Assembly (NCBI GenBank): GCA_945904955.1
Contig: CAMDPO010000012.1
Location: forward strand, 1-55,490
Direction: 5' to 3'
DNA: 55,490 bases
DNA from: Rhizobium sp. Q54
Lineage (GTDB): Bacteria > Pseudomonadota > Alphaproteobacteria > UBA2966 > CAIVPW01
Shown: one piece after another, positions 1 through 9,134 of the stretch
How the letters are laid out: each line of letters opens with the position of its first letter
Numbering within the stretch: the first letter of the stretch is position 1
Made by a program: the position numbers and the translations under genes
The notes under the pieces: generated by a model
Databases searched by the model: none
What the model was told of the DNA's origin: nothing
The model's input: the letters and a program-made list of their open reading frames with translations, nothing else

Positions 1-451
1 CGTCGCGTTCGGGCTGCGCGCGCGCCGGCGCACCACCAGCCGCTTCTGGCGCGCCGCCCGCACCGGCGGCGAGCTCGGCGAAGCGGCCGCGGCGATCCTG
101 CGCCGCGTTGGCCTTTCCGGCCGCAGCGGCGTCGATGCCGCCGTACTCAGCCACGGCGAGCAGCGTCAGCTCGAGATCGCCATCGCGCTGTCCACCACTC
201 CCAAAGTGCTGCTGCTCGACGAGCCGCTCGCCGGCCTTGGCGTCGATGAGGGCCGTCGCATGGTCGATCTCATCGCCAGCATCGCCGGACCGATCGCCAT
301 TGTCCTGGTCGAGCACGACATGGACGCCGTGTTCGCCCTCGCCGACCGCATCACCGTGCTGGTCGACGGCGCCGTCATCGCCAGCGGCGCGCCCGATGCG
401 ATTCGCGCGGACCCGCTCGTGCGCACCGCCTACCTCGGGGAAGGCTTGTGA
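1..451 (+). CDS. livG: Branched-chain amino acid type ABC transporter ATP-binding protein (LivG-like), 3' part only
   Basis: Only the C-terminal 149 or so residues are present; the reading frame runs open from base 2, so the gene begins outside the window. The ABC signature LSHGEQRQLEI, the Walker B run VLLLDEPLAGL and the H-loop VEHDM are all visible, ending in the short LivG-type tail LVRTAYLGEGL. The family hydrolyses ATP on the cytoplasmic face to drive uptake of branched-chain amino acids, amides or urea. The stop overlaps the GTG start of the LivF-like gene by four bases (GTGA), indicating translational coupling. The solute cannot be told from an ATPase fragment; the permeases and binding protein must lie to the left. 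Confidence 0.9.
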   Translation, partial: VAFGLRARRRTTSRFWRAARTGGELGEAAAAILRRVGLSGRSGVDAAVLSHGEQRQLEIAIALSTTPKVLLLDEPLAGLGVDEGRRMVDLIASIAGPIAIVLVEHDMDAVFALADRITVLVDGAVIASGAPDAIRADPLVRTAYLGEGL

Positions 452-1152
452 GGCCGCTCCTGCGCCTCAAAGGGGTCGAGGCCGGTTACGGACCGGCGCG
501 CGTGCTCAACGGCGTCAGCTTCGACGTCGGCGTGGGCGAAGTCGTCGCGCTCATGGGCCGCAACGGCATGGGCAAGACGACCTTGGTGCGATCCATCCTG
601 GGTCTTGCGCCGTGGGTGCGCGGCCGCGTCCTGTTCGAGACCCGCGAGTTGCGCGGCCAGCCGACTTACCGCATCGCCCGCGCCGGCATCGGCCTGGTGC
701 CCGAGGGCCGCCAGACGTTTCCCAATCTCACGGTGCGCGAGAACCTGACCGCGACCGCATCCCCTGGCCGTTCCGGGAAGGATCCGTGGACGGTCGAGCG
801 CGTGCTGGCGATGTTTCCCCAGCTGGCCGCGCGCATGCGCGCCATGGCCAACACCTTGTCCGGGGGCGAGCAGCAGATGCTCGCCATCGGCCGCGCCCTG
901 ATGACCAACCCTGCGCTCTTGATCCTCGACGAGGCGACCGAAGGGCTTTCGCCGGCGTTGCGCCAGGAGATCTGGGCGTGCCTCGCCACCCTGCAGGCGC
1001 GGGGCCAATCGATCCTGCTGATCGACAAGCACGTCGCGCCGATCCGCCGCATCGCCGATCGCATCGTCATTCTCGAAAAGGGCCGCGTCGCCTGGCGCGG
1101 CACCGCCGAGGGCCTGACCGATGACGTCCTCGACCGGACGCTCGGCGTCTAG
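448..1152 (+). CDS. livF: Branched-chain amino acid type ABC transporter ATP-binding protein (LivF-like)
   Basis: A 234-residue complete ATPase, the usual LivF length. Walker A is GRNGMGKTT near residues 37-45, the Q-loop region reads LVPEGRQTFPNLTVRENL (typical of LivF), the signature is LSGGEQQ and Walker B is LLILDEATEGLSP. The H-loop histidine sits in LLIDKHV. It starts with GTG inside the end of livG. LivF and LivG form the heterodimeric motor of a HAAT-family importer (leucine/isoleucine/valine, or urea/amide relatives). It is the last gene of its operon and converges on the Sel1 protein gene, with the two stop codons directly abutting. Confidence 0.93.
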   Translation: MRPLLRLKGVEAGYGPARVLNGVSFDVGVGEVVALMGRNGMGKTTLVRSILGLAPWVRGRVLFETRELRGQPTYRIARAGIGLVPEGRQTFPNLTVRENLTATASPGRSGKDPWTVERVLAMFPQLAARMRAMANTLSGGEQQMLAIGRALMTNPALLILDEATEGLSPALRQEIWACLATLQARGQSILLIDKHVAPIRRIADRIVILEKGRVAWRGTAEGLTDDVLDRTLGV

Positions 1153-2073
1153 CTAGCGACGAGGGGCGATCTGGATCGGTGCGCCGGTCGCAATCGTCGG
1201 CAACACGACGATCTGCGGCGGGATGACGAACTCGGGCTGCGCGGCCTCCGGCCGCGGCAGGTGCGGCACCACCACGATGGTCGGCGGCAGCACCAACTCG
1301 GCGACCGGTGCGGGCGCCGCGGGCTCGACGACCGCCGCGGTTGCGGGTGTCACCGGCGTGGCAACCGCCAGCAAGTCCACCGTAACGACCGCGGGCGTGG
1401 CGATGTCGGGCTCCGGGATGCCGAGTGCGCGCGCGACGTGGGCAAGCGCGTTGATGGCGCCGGGATAGGTTTCGGCCGGATTGAGCGGCAACGCCGTCAC
1501 CGGTCGTGGCGCTGCGCGCCAGGACGCGACGGCGCGCTCCGAGGCGGCGAGCTCGGCCGGCGACAACTGGGCCGCCGTGCGGTCACGGTTGCGCGCCGCC
1601 GCCGCGTCGCCGAGACGCCCGGCAATGCCGAACCAGGTGTGGGCGCTCGCCGGATCCGGCGCGCTGCCCTGCCCCAGCACCAGCATGATGCCGAGGTTAT
1701 TCATTGCGCTCGCGTGTCCGGTCATCGCGGCGATGGTGTAGAGGCGCGCTGCTTCCACCAGATCGCGATCGACCCCGTCGCCGTCCTGATACAGGGTCGC
1801 GAGGGCGTAGGCCGCCTCGGCATGGCCCGCCGCGGCTGCCGGCGCCAGCAGCGCTGCCGCATCCGTCGAATCCGCCGCAATGCCGCGCCCATAAAGCAGA
1901 AGAATCGCCATGGCGTGCTGCGCCTGGGCGTCACCCAGCTCGGCCGGCCGCAGCCAAGCGCGCGCCGCAGTCTCGAACTCGCCCGCCTCGTAGGCGGTCC
2001 AGCCGGCGCGGTAGTCGGCCAGGGCCGGCGCGGCAGCAAGGATCAGACCGAGGGTGATCGCAAGTTTCTTCAT
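1153..2073 (-). CDS. Secreted Sel1-like (TPR) repeat protein
   Basis: 306 residues. The N-terminus is a clear Sec signal peptide (Lys-Lys, then a hydrophobic stretch ending APALA, cleavage near residue 19). Residues of about 20-170 form Sel1-like helical repeats with the recognisable cores GRGIAADSTDAAALL, GDGVDRDLVEAARLY and GQGSAPDPASAHTWF, each spaced by about 36 residues. The C-terminal third is rich in Pro, Val and Ala and looks disordered. Such proteins are periplasmic or envelope adaptors; no specific function can be assigned. Its ATG overlaps the ubiX stop (ATGA), so it is translationally coupled to ubiX. Confidence 0.85.
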   Translation of the reverse strand: MKKLAITLGLILAAAPALADYRAGWTAYEAGEFETAARAWLRPAELGDAQAQHAMAILLLYGRGIAADSTDAAALLAPAAAAGHAEAAYALATLYQDGDGVDRDLVEAARLYTIAAMTGHASAMNNLGIMLVLGQGSAPDPASAHTWFGIAGRLGDAAAARNRDRTAAQLSPAELAASERAVASWRAAPRPVTALPLNPAETYPGAINALAHVARALGIPEPDIATPAVVTVDLLAVATPVTPATAAVVEPAAPAPVAELVLPPTIVVVPHLPRPEAAQPEFVIPPQIVVLPTIATGAPIQIAPRR

Positions 2074-2675
2074 CGGCGCGGAAAGGCGCGCACGGCCTTT
2101 CCTCCATCCTCGGGAGCCGCGCCCCAGCGCGGTGCCAGCACATTCTCGATGCCGAACAGGTCGAGCACGCGGCCCACCGTGTGGTTGACGATGTCCTCGA
2201 CACTCTGCGGCCAGCCGTAGAACGCCGGCACCGGCGGAAAGATCACCGCGCCGAGCTCAGAGGCCTGCGTCATGGTGCGCAGGTGACCGGTGTGCAGCGG
2301 CGTCTCGCGCACCAGCAGCACCAGGCGGCGGCGCTCCTTCAGAGTGACGTCCGCGGCGCGGGTCAGCAGGTTCGATGTGACGCCTGTGGCAATCTCCGAC
2401 AAGCTGCGAATCGAGCACGGCGCCACCACCATGCCGTCGGTGGCGAACGAGCCCGACGACGGCGCCGCGCCGATGTCGGTCACCGCGTGCACCGTGTGGG
2501 CGAGCGCCTGTACCTCGGCGATCTTGCGCTTGGTCTCGATGGCCAGCGTCTGCTCGGCCGAGCGCGTCATGACGAGGTGCGTCTCGTGGCCGAGGTCGCG
2601 CAGCGCCTCCAGCATGCGGATGCCGTAGACAATCCCCGAAGCGCCCGAGATGCCGACGACGATGCGCTTGGTCAC
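2070..2675 (-). CDS. ubiX: Flavin prenyltransferase UbiX
   Basis: 201 residues, normal for the family. It opens with the flavin-binding Rossmann signature GISGASGIVYGIR. Typical UbiX blocks follow, including the SSGSFATDGMVVAPCS region and RAADVTLKERRRLVLLVRETPLH. UbiX attaches a dimethylallyl group to FMN to make the prenylated flavin used by UbiD-type decarboxylases, including the one for ubiquinone synthesis. No ubiD lies in the window. It sits 5 bp downstream of the HPt gene and overlaps the Sel1 gene by 4 bp, so it is probably co-transcribed with both, although no functional link is evident. Confidence 0.95.
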   Translation of the reverse strand: MTKRIVVGISGASGIVYGIRMLEALRDLGHETHLVMTRSAEQTLAIETKRKIAEVQALAHTVHAVTDIGAAPSSGSFATDGMVVAPCSIRSLSEIATGVTSNLLTRAADVTLKERRRLVLLVRETPLHTGHLRTMTQASELGAVIFPPVPAFYGWPQSVEDIVNHTVGRVLDLFGIENVLAPRWGAAPEDGGKAVRAFPRR

Positions 2676-2680
2676 GCCGC

Positions 2681-3319
2681 CTACTTCTTCGCTGCCGGCT
2701 TCGTCGGCCGCGTGACAGTGGCCTTGAGCGGAATCCGGTTGCTCTGCGCGGTCGGGCGCGGCGGCACCGGCGCGGCGTGCTTCTTGATGGCGCGATCGAG
2801 CACCGCGATCAGCTCGCGGCCGACGTCACCGCCGTCACCGGCGACGCGGTTCTTGATCACGGCGCGCATCACGTCGATATGCGCCTTGACGATCTCAAGA
2901 TGGTTGTCAGTGATGTTCGCTTCGCGGTCGGTGAACTCGTTCAGCGACTTACCGAACACCGAGATCAACGGGTAGCCGAACGTGCCGCCCTGACCCTTGA
3001 GTTCGTGGGCCATTGCGCCGATGTGGCGGAAGCGCTTGCGACGTTCTTCTTCCTCGCCCTCGGTGGCGGCTTTCAGGTCGTCGGCGAGCTCGTTCAACGT
3101 GGCGCGCACCCAGTCCGGATAGTCCTCTTGGGACTTCTTCATCTCGGTCAGGGCCTTTTCCAGCGCCTCTACCGCGATGGTGCTGTCGCCCGCGCCGGCG
3201 CGGCCGACGCCGGCTTTTTCCTTCAGCTTGTTGCGCAGGCGGAACAGGCGCACCTTGATGCGCTTCGCATCGTGCTCCGCCTCACCCGCGTTCTGTGCCG
3301 TCTGCTCAGCGGTCGTCAT
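2681..3319 (-). CDS. HPt (histidine phosphotransfer)-like protein
   Basis: 212 residues, mostly helical and highly charged. The segment around residues 101-121, AMAHELKGQGGTFGYP, matches the HPt phosphorylation motif (A-H-x-L-K-G-x-x-x-x-x-G), placing the candidate phospho-histidine at H105. A long charged helix precedes it and a Pro/Lys-rich tail follows. HPt proteins relay phosphate between receiver domains. Its start lies 14 bp inside the end of the upstream receiver gene, which strongly suggests a functional pair. Oddly, that receiver lacks the usual aspartate. The kinase partner is not in the window. Confidence 0.75.
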   Translation of the reverse strand: MTTAEQTAQNAGEAEHDAKRIKVRLFRLRNKLKEKAGVGRAGAGDSTIAVEALEKALTEMKKSQEDYPDWVRATLNELADDLKAATEGEEEERRKRFRHIGAMAHELKGQGGTFGYPLISVFGKSLNEFTDREANITDNHLEIVKAHIDVMRAVIKNRVAGDGGDVGRELIAVLDRAIKKHAAPVPPRPTAQSNRIPLKATVTRPTKPAAKK

Positions 3320-3854
3320 AGATGATTTCCATCTCCGACTCTTTCATCACGCGGCGTTCCAGCGCTTGCGGCGTGGGACGGCGGCGACGATCCGGACCGA
3401 AATAGTTTTCGGTGAGCACGAACTGGCGTGGACGCTCGACGAGTCCCGTCAAGCGACCAAGCAAGCTGTCCACCGAGTATGGCTTCGCGAGAAATTCCGT
3501 GACTCCGAGATCGCGACAGATGCTGACGCGTTGGTAGTCGGCGAACCCGGACACGATGATGAAGGGCATGAAGCGATCCGGCGACTCTTTCGAGCGCCGC
3601 ACCCATTTCAGCAGCATCGTTCCGTCCACTGGTTCCATCTGCCAGTTGGAAAAAATGATGTCGATCGAGGAGACGCCGGCGGTGGCCGGAGCCTCTTTGA
3701 CCTTGCGCAACAGTTCGATGGCCTCACCGCCATCGGACGCCGTCAGCACGTTGCCGACGCCAACGGCATACAGCAGCGTGCGCAGCATGCTGCGCATGTA
3801 GCGGTTGTCCTCAACGACGAGGACGTTGAACATATCGAAGTTGTAGTTCGCCAT
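3306..3854 (-). CDS. CheY-like receiver protein lacking the phospho-acceptor aspartate
   Basis: 182 residues: one receiver domain (about 8-135) and a short basic tail (DRRRR followed by an acidic end). The acidic pocket E15/D16 in VLVVEDNRYM, the Ser at 102 in IIVSGF and the Lys at 124 in FLAKPYS are all in place. The position that should be the phosphorylated Asp reads N70 in IDIIFSNWQMEPVDG; the codon is AAC. No DNA-binding output domain is present. It overlaps the HPt gene by 14 bp. It may be a phosphate-independent partner of the HPt protein, or the Asn may be a local variant; many sister proteins of this type have Asp here. Confidence 0.85.
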   Translation of the reverse strand: MANYNFDMFNVLVVEDNRYMRSMLRTLLYAVGVGNVLTASDGGEAIELLRKVKEAPATAGVSSIDIIFSNWQMEPVDGTMLLKWVRRSKESPDRFMPFIIVSGFADYQRVSICRDLGVTEFLAKPYSVDSLLGRLTGLVERPRQFVLTENYFGPDRRRRPTPQALERRVMKESEMEIIYDDR

Positions 3855-3938
3855 AAGTCGCCGGCCCTACCCTAACAGGCCGGAATCGTTGACTCCAAGG
3901 GTCCAGTTCATCCTTTGTGGAAGGATTCTCCGTTAACC

Positions 3939-6900
3939 TTACGCAACCTTTGGGCGAACCTGGAGTTCGACCAGGCACCGGTCGATCCACTGGGCGGTCA
4001 GCTTCTCTTGCACCGAATTCTGGCGCAAACGCTGGGCCAGAGCCGGGAATTCAACGTGGTCGAGCAGCTGATCCTGGTTGAAGCAGGAGAACACCGCGGT
4101 GGTCTCCCCCGTCTCCGGGTCGGTGTGGGGCTGCAAGCACTGCGCGCAGATCTCTTTCATCATGCACTGCATGGGCGAGTTGATGCTGGCGATCGCCACG
4201 TGCTCGGGCTTCAGGAACGGCTTGAGCACCCCGTGCCGGGCGGACCCCACCGCCGCCATCATGCGGTCCGAGCCGATGGTGAGGATGCGGTCGACCTCGC
4301 CTAGACCGATGGGAGGCTTGCCGAGTTTGCCCTCGGCGTAGGCCAGCATCGCCTGCACGATATTGCCGACGAAGGTGAAGTCGTCCGGCCGTCCCGGCTT
4401 GAACGCCGTGCCCTGGTCGACGCACCAGATGATGGTGTCCGCCGCCGCTTCGATGTCGGCGACGTGGTAGCGGTCGATGGCGTTGCGGTAGCCGGCGAAG
4501 TAGAGAACCTTCGACCCTGCATCGCGATAGGCGCGGCCGATCGAGAACAGCACCGCGTTGCCGAGGCCGCCGCCGGCCAGCATCACCGTCTCGCCCTTGG
4601 CGATCGTCGTCGGCTCACCGGTCGGGCCCATCAGCACGCACGGCTCGCCCTTCTTCATCAGCGCGCAGATGTCGGACGAGCCGCCCATCTCCAGCACGAT
4701 GAGACCGATGAGGCCCTTGTCGCGATCGACCCATGCGCCGGTCAGCGCGAGACCTTCCATCGCCAGCGTCGTGCCGTTCGCCTTGGGCGCGAGGACCTCG
4801 AAGTTCTGCAGACGGTAGAACTGGCCGGGATGGAACGCGCGCGCCGCGGCGGGGGCGTGAACCACCACTTCGATGATGTTCGGCGTCAGGCGGATGACGT
4901 CATGCACCGTCGCGCGCCATGCCTCGTTGAGACGCGCAAGGAATGCGGCGCCAGAGTCGCGGCTCGCCGGCGCATGCTTCGCCAGCATCATCGAGACGAC
5001 GGGGAAGCCCTGCTTGGCGCTCGCCATGGCGCCAACGACGTTGCCCGCGAAGGACGGATGCAAATCGCCGAAGAAGCTGATGGCGCGCCCATCTGAGCGA
5101 ATGGCGGCGAGCACCTGCGGCACATGCGGCTTGCGCACGTGCTCGGGCTTCACCGGCCGGCCCTGCTCGTCGACGGCGCGGAAGTAGCGGCCGTCCACCG
5201 TGACCGACGACGTATCCTCGCGCGCCAGCACCGTGTTGGGCTGCGTACCGGCCGCGATCAGGATGCTGCGCGCCGGCAAGTGCTCGACCGTCTCCGAGGT
5301 GATCCACTTGTCGCCATCCTGCTGGCGCACCTGGCGCGACAGCAGGATCGCCTTGGCATGGCCGCGCTCGTCCACCTCGACGGCCACCGGCGACAGGCCT
5401 TCTGCGAAGAAGATGCCCTCCTCCAGTGCCTTGCCGACCTCTTCGTGGTTCAGCGTGTAGCTCGGCGCATCGACGAGCCGCTTGCGGTACGCGATGGTGA
5501 CGCCGCCCCACGACTGCAGCAATTCACGGACTTTTGCCGGACGCTTCTCGCGCGCCGCAGTCGCACGCTCCGCGCGAATAGCGCGCGCGTGGACGAGGAA
5601 CTCGTCGGCGATCTCGGCTTCCTCGGCGTCCCATTTGGCGCGCACGGCCTTGTCGCCGCGCTCCGCCACCAGCGTCTCGTAGCGCGCCAGGAATTTCTCG
5701 ACCTGCACCGGGTAGTAGGCGAGCGACTCCGTCGCGGTGTCGACCGCGGTCAGGCCGCCGCCGATCACCACCACCGGCAGGCGCACCTGCATGTTGGCGA
5801 TGGAATCGGTGCGCGCCGCGCCGGTGAGCTGCAGCGCCATCAGGAAGTCCGACGCGGCGCGGACGCCACGCGCGAGACCATTGGGGAGCGGCAGCACCGT
5901 CGGGCGCCCTGCACCCATGGCCAGTGCGACATGGTCGAAGCCCATGGCGAAGGCCTCGTCCACGGTCACCGTGCCGCCGAAGCGGACCGCGCCGAACAGC
6001 GCGAACTCAGCTCGCCGCTCCAACAGCAGGCGGATGATCTTGAGGAAATTCTTGTCCCAACGGACCGTAATTCCGTACTCGGCGACGCCGCCGAACCCGG
6101 CCATGACGCGCGCATCCAAGGGCTCATAGAGCTCGGCCACGTCGCGGATGGGACGGAACGGCACGCGCTTGCCGTGTACATCGACGCCCGACAGGTCCGC
6201 CGCCAGCGGCTCGATCTTCAATCCATCGACGCCGACCACCGTATGGCCGTCGTTCATCAGGTGGTGCGACAGCGTGAATCCCGCCGGACCCATGCCGGCG
6301 ACCAGCACCTTCTTGCCGGTGTGCGCCTTGGGGAACGGCCGGTGCAAGTCGAGCGGCGTCCACCGCGTTAGCAGCGAATAAATCTCGAAGCCGTAGGGCA
6401 ATTCGAGCACGTCCTTGAGGACGCGCGTCTCGACCTGCGGAATATCGACGGGTTCCTGCTTCTGGTAGATGCACGCCTTCATGCAGTCGTTGCAGATGCG
6501 ATGACCGGTGCCGGCCGCCATCGGATTGTCGACCGTGACGATGGCGAGCGCCGCGAGCGAATGCCCTGCGGTCTTCGCCGTGTGCATCTCGGAGATGCGC
6601 TCCTCCAGCGGGCAGCCGGCGAGCGTCACGCCGAACGGACTCTTCTTGAACGGCGCCGTCGTCTGCCCCGCTGCCGGCTTGTCCTTCAAGCCGCGCGAGC
6701 AGCTGTCCTTGCCCTGGTTGTGGCAGAAGATGCAGTAGTGCGCGTGATCGAGCGCGTGCTCGAGGTCGTGCCCCGGGTCGGTGAGCGCAAACCCTTCGCG
6801 CCGGCGCAAGTGATGCTCGCCCAGCGCCCACGCCTGCACGTCCTTGCCGGTGCGCGGCAGGTGGTGCGACTCGAGCGGTAGCAGGTGCTCCGGCTCGACC

Positions 6901-7475
6901 TTGCCCGGCACCTTGAACAGCACGCCGCCGGCGTGACGATGTTTTCCGGCGTCCGTCAGAGTCGCCCACGCCGCGTACTGGCCGGCCAGTTCGAGACCTT
7001 CCGCGTTCGCCGTCTCGTTCTCCAGCATCGTGTTGACGACGCGCGCGAACTCGAGCTCGCTCTCCGCGCCAACGATCGCCAGCTCCAGCATCGACTCGAG
7101 CTGGCGCGCGAGCGCCGCGCCGTCGTACGACGCCGCCTGGTCGCCATACTTCTTCACCGCGCGGCGCTGCACGAACAGGCGCTTGCACGCGTACAGGGGC
7201 GCGAGCTCGTTGATCTCCGTCGCGAGCTTCTTCGCCTCGGCCTCGACTCCGAACAGCTTGGCGACGAAGTCGTCGAGGTGCGGCGCGATCGCCAGCATCA
7301 GCTCGGCGTGCGCCTTGCGATCGACCAGCAGCGGCTCGCCGCGCGCCACCTTCAGCCGCTCGGCCAGGGCCGCCTCGGCGGCGGCCAGCCAGCGCACGAA
7401 CGCACCGTCGATGCGCTCCACTCCGGCGCGGTCGTACAGGTCCTCGAATTTCAGGCCGAAGGCCAGCGACAACAT
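3939..7475 (-). CDS. Large iron-sulfur flavoprotein: NfnB/GltD-like plus NfnA/PyrK-like fusion with extra N-terminal domain
   Basis: 1178 residues. Residues 1-240 are a mostly helical region I do not recognise. Two cysteine clusters follow: C248, C251, C259, C288 and C328, C331, C335, resembling the double 4Fe-4S module of GltD/NfnB. From about 388 come GltD-like FAD and NAD(P) folds (GMGPAG near 394, VVIGGGLTAVDTATE near 570). From about 860 there is a ferredoxin-reductase fold (FHPGQFYRLQNF, then LAGGGLGNAVLF). The C-terminal cysteine set C-x5-C-x2-C-x17-C is PyrK/NfnA-like. The layout fits NAD(P)H electron transfer, possibly a transhydrogenase or electron-bifurcating enzyme; the substrate is inferred, not shown. 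It is transcribed on its own, 84 bp before the receiver gene. Confidence 0.8.
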   Translation of the reverse strand: MLSLAFGLKFEDLYDRAGVERIDGAFVRWLAAAEAALAERLKVARGEPLLVDRKAHAELMLAIAPHLDDFVAKLFGVEAEAKKLATEINELAPLYACKRLFVQRRAVKKYGDQAASYDGAALARQLESMLELAIVGAESELEFARVVNTMLENETANAEGLELAGQYAAWATLTDAGKHRHAGGVLFKVPGKVEPEHLLPLESHHLPRTGKDVQAWALGEHHLRRREGFALTDPGHDLEHALDHAHYCIFCHNQGKDSCSRGLKDKPAAGQTTAPFKKSPFGVTLAGCPLEERISEMHTAKTAGHSLAALAIVTVDNPMAAGTGHRICNDCMKACIYQKQEPVDIPQVETRVLKDVLELPYGFEIYSLLTRWTPLDLHRPFPKAHTGKKVLVAGMGPAGFTLSHHLMNDGHTVVGVDGLKIEPLAADLSGVDVHGKRVPFRPIRDVAELYEPLDARVMAGFGGVAEYGITVRWDKNFLKIIRLLLERRAEFALFGAVRFGGTVTVDEAFAMGFDHVALAMGAGRPTVLPLPNGLARGVRAASDFLMALQLTGAARTDSIANMQVRLPVVVIGGGLTAVDTATESLAYYPVQVEKFLARYETLVAERGDKAVRAKWDAEEAEIADEFLVHARAIRAERATAAREKRPAKVRELLQSWGGVTIAYRKRLVDAPSYTLNHEEVGKALEEGIFFAEGLSPVAVEVDERGHAKAILLSRQVRQQDGDKWITSETVEHLPARSILIAAGTQPNTVLAREDTSSVTVDGRYFRAVDEQGRPVKPEHVRKPHVPQVLAAIRSDGRAISFFGDLHPSFAGNVVGAMASAKQGFPVVSMMLAKHAPASRDSGAAFLARLNEAWRATVHDVIRLTPNIIEVVVHAPAAARAFHPGQFYRLQNFEVLAPKANGTTLAMEGLALTGAWVDRDKGLIGLIVLEMGGSSDICALMKKGEPCVLMGPTGEPTTIAKGETVMLAGGGLGNAVLFSIGRAYRDAGSKVLYFAGYRNAIDRYHVADIEAAADTIIWCVDQGTAFKPGRPDDFTFVGNIVQAMLAYAEGKLGKPPIGLGEVDRILTIGSDRMMAAVGSARHGVLKPFLKPEHVAIASINSPMQCMMKEICAQCLQPHTDPETGETTAVFSCFNQDQLLDHVEFPALAQRLRQNSVQEKLTAQWIDRCLVELQVRPKVA

Positions 7476-7640
7476 GATTTCGGCGGCGCCTCGCTAGAGC
7501 ATTTTCCGGCGAAGTGTGTAGCGGTTCGCCGTTGAAAATGCGTCAGATTTCAAACAGCGCGATCGACGAAGTCGCTCGCGCGTGGCGCTTCACTTAGGCC
7601 GGTCGAGCGCCGGCGTCGAGCAGCTGGGAAGAAGCGACGA

Positions 7641-8468
7641 TCAGCCGACGGCGATGATCATCTGCTCGCGGGCGACGATGGTCCCGTTCCACACCCGCCG
7701 CGCCTCGGCTTCGAGGTGGATCATGAACGTGTCGTCGTGGCCGGGATCGTGGTGGAAGATCGCCAGTTGCTTAGCGTTGGCGGCCTGACAGAGGCGCACG
7801 CCCTCCTGCCAGGTGGAATGTCCCCAGCCGACGTACTTCGGGTACTCGGCGTCGGTGTACGTGCAATCGTAAATGACCAGGTCGGCGCCCTCGATCAGGG
7901 CCAGCACGTTCTGGTCCGGCTTGCCCGGCATATGTTCGGTGTCGGTAACGTAGCAGACCGCCGCGCCGTTGTGCTCCAGCCGGTAGGCGGTGGCGCCGCC
8001 CGGATGGTTGAGCTTCGCGGTCTTCACCTTGATCTGGTTGCCGATGTCGAAACTGGTGCCCGGCTGGAAATCGTTGAAATCCTTGCGCGCGCCCATCAGC
8101 TCGAGGGGCACCGGGAACAGCGGCTGCTCTAGGTGGTCGGAGAGCACCTGCTGGATGCCGCCGCGCTCGTGCAAATGTCCGGCGTAGATCGCCAGGCTGC
8201 AGTCCTTGCGGAACACCGGCGCGAAGAACGGAAAGCCGTTGATGTGGTCCCAGTGCGTATGGGACATCAGGATCGTTGCGTGCTTGATCTCGCGGCGCAG
8301 GAATTCCGCACCCAAGCCGTGGATCCCGGTGCCGCAATCGAGGATGGCGGCCGGCTGGTCATCGACCATCACTTCGACGCAGCTCGTGTTGCCGCCATAC
8401 TTCAAATGCTGCTGGGACGGGCACGCGATGCTCCCGCGTACCCCCCAGAACTTGACCATCATGCTCAT
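7641..8468 (-). CDS. Metallo-beta-lactamase-fold phosphodiesterase-like hydrolase
   Basis: 275 residues from the ATG at 8468 (the frame stays open another 47 codons upstream, but that stretch is Arg/Gly-rich with no family resemblance). It begins VKFWGVRGSIACP, the typical start of this family, and has the metal motif HTHWDH at 70-75. Further metal-binding positions are present in YVTDTEH and in the terminal FHHDPGHDD. The family includes cyclic phosphodiesterases and RNase Z relatives; the exact substrate is unknown. No obvious ribosome binding site precedes the chosen start, so it could be the ATG two codons further in. Confidence 0.85.
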   Translation of the reverse strand: MSMMVKFWGVRGSIACPSQQHLKYGGNTSCVEVMVDDQPAAILDCGTGIHGLGAEFLRREIKHATILMSHTHWDHINGFPFFAPVFRKDCSLAIYAGHLHERGGIQQVLSDHLEQPLFPVPLELMGARKDFNDFQPGTSFDIGNQIKVKTAKLNHPGGATAYRLEHNGAAVCYVTDTEHMPGKPDQNVLALIEGADLVIYDCTYTDAEYPKYVGWGHSTWQEGVRLCQAANAKQLAIFHHDPGHDDTFMIHLEAEARRVWNGTIVAREQMIIAVG

Positions 8469-8678
8469 GCGTGCGGTTCGGTAACGCGCCCCGGCGAAGC
8501 TAAAGGGAGGCCAAAGAATCGGCTGAAAAGAAGCCATACAGCCGCTTCCGCCGCGCCCCCGCACGCGTTCGGCTGCACCCTTCATACTGCCCCGGGGGGC
8601 TGCGGACAACTGCGAATTATTCTCAAACCCGCCAGAACTGGCTCAAAAGGCCGCGAGCACGAACCTTCCCACGCTCGT

Positions 8679-9134
8679 TCAGCTCGGGGTCATCTTGCGC
8701 AGGCGCTTGGTGAGCAGTCGCACCATGGCGCGCACGAACGGGTCGGACTTCTCCAGACGACGGCTGAAGTCCGTCGGTGTGATGACAATGCACGTCGTAT
8801 GGGCGGCCGCGACGGCGGTCGCCGAGCGCGGTTGGGAATCGACAAGCGCCATCTCGCCGAACAAATCCCCCGGCGCCAGCGTCCCGACGATCTTGTCCTT
8901 GTCCTCGTGTGGCACCGTGATGTTCACGGTGCCGGCTTGGATCAGGTAGGCGACCCGCGGCGGTTCGCCGATACGAAAGATGACGTCGCCCGGCCCAAAG
9001 ACCTGGCGCTCGAGAATTTCCTTGCCGGACAAGGCACCCCCTGCTGGGTCGCGGCATTTCGCAACCCATCCATCCCCCCGCGCGCAAATCATACCCCGAT
9101 CCTCGGCCCGCTGTCGTGCCACGACGCCGATCAC
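8679..9134 (-). CDS. Cyclic nucleotide-binding domain protein
   Basis: Up to 151 residues with a single CNB domain. The phosphate-binding cassette reads LFGEMALVDSQPRSATAVA, which carries the Glu and Arg that normally contact the cyclic nucleotide. The ERQVFGPGDVIFRIGE beta strand leads the domain. No DNA-binding or catalytic domain is attached, so it is probably a stand-alone cAMP/cGMP-responsive regulator. The first 35 residues look unlike the family and the true start may be internal. It is transcribed divergently from the reductase gene at 9225. The GAF-cyclase at 26290 is a conceivable source of its ligand. Confidence 0.75.
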   Translation of the reverse strand: MIGVVARQRAEDRGMICARGDGWVAKCRDPAGGALSGKEILERQVFGPGDVIFRIGEPPRVAYLIQAGTVNITVPHEDKDKIVGTLAPGDLFGEMALVDSQPRSATAVAAAHTTCIVITPTDFSRRLEKSDPFVRAMVRLLTKRLRKMTPS

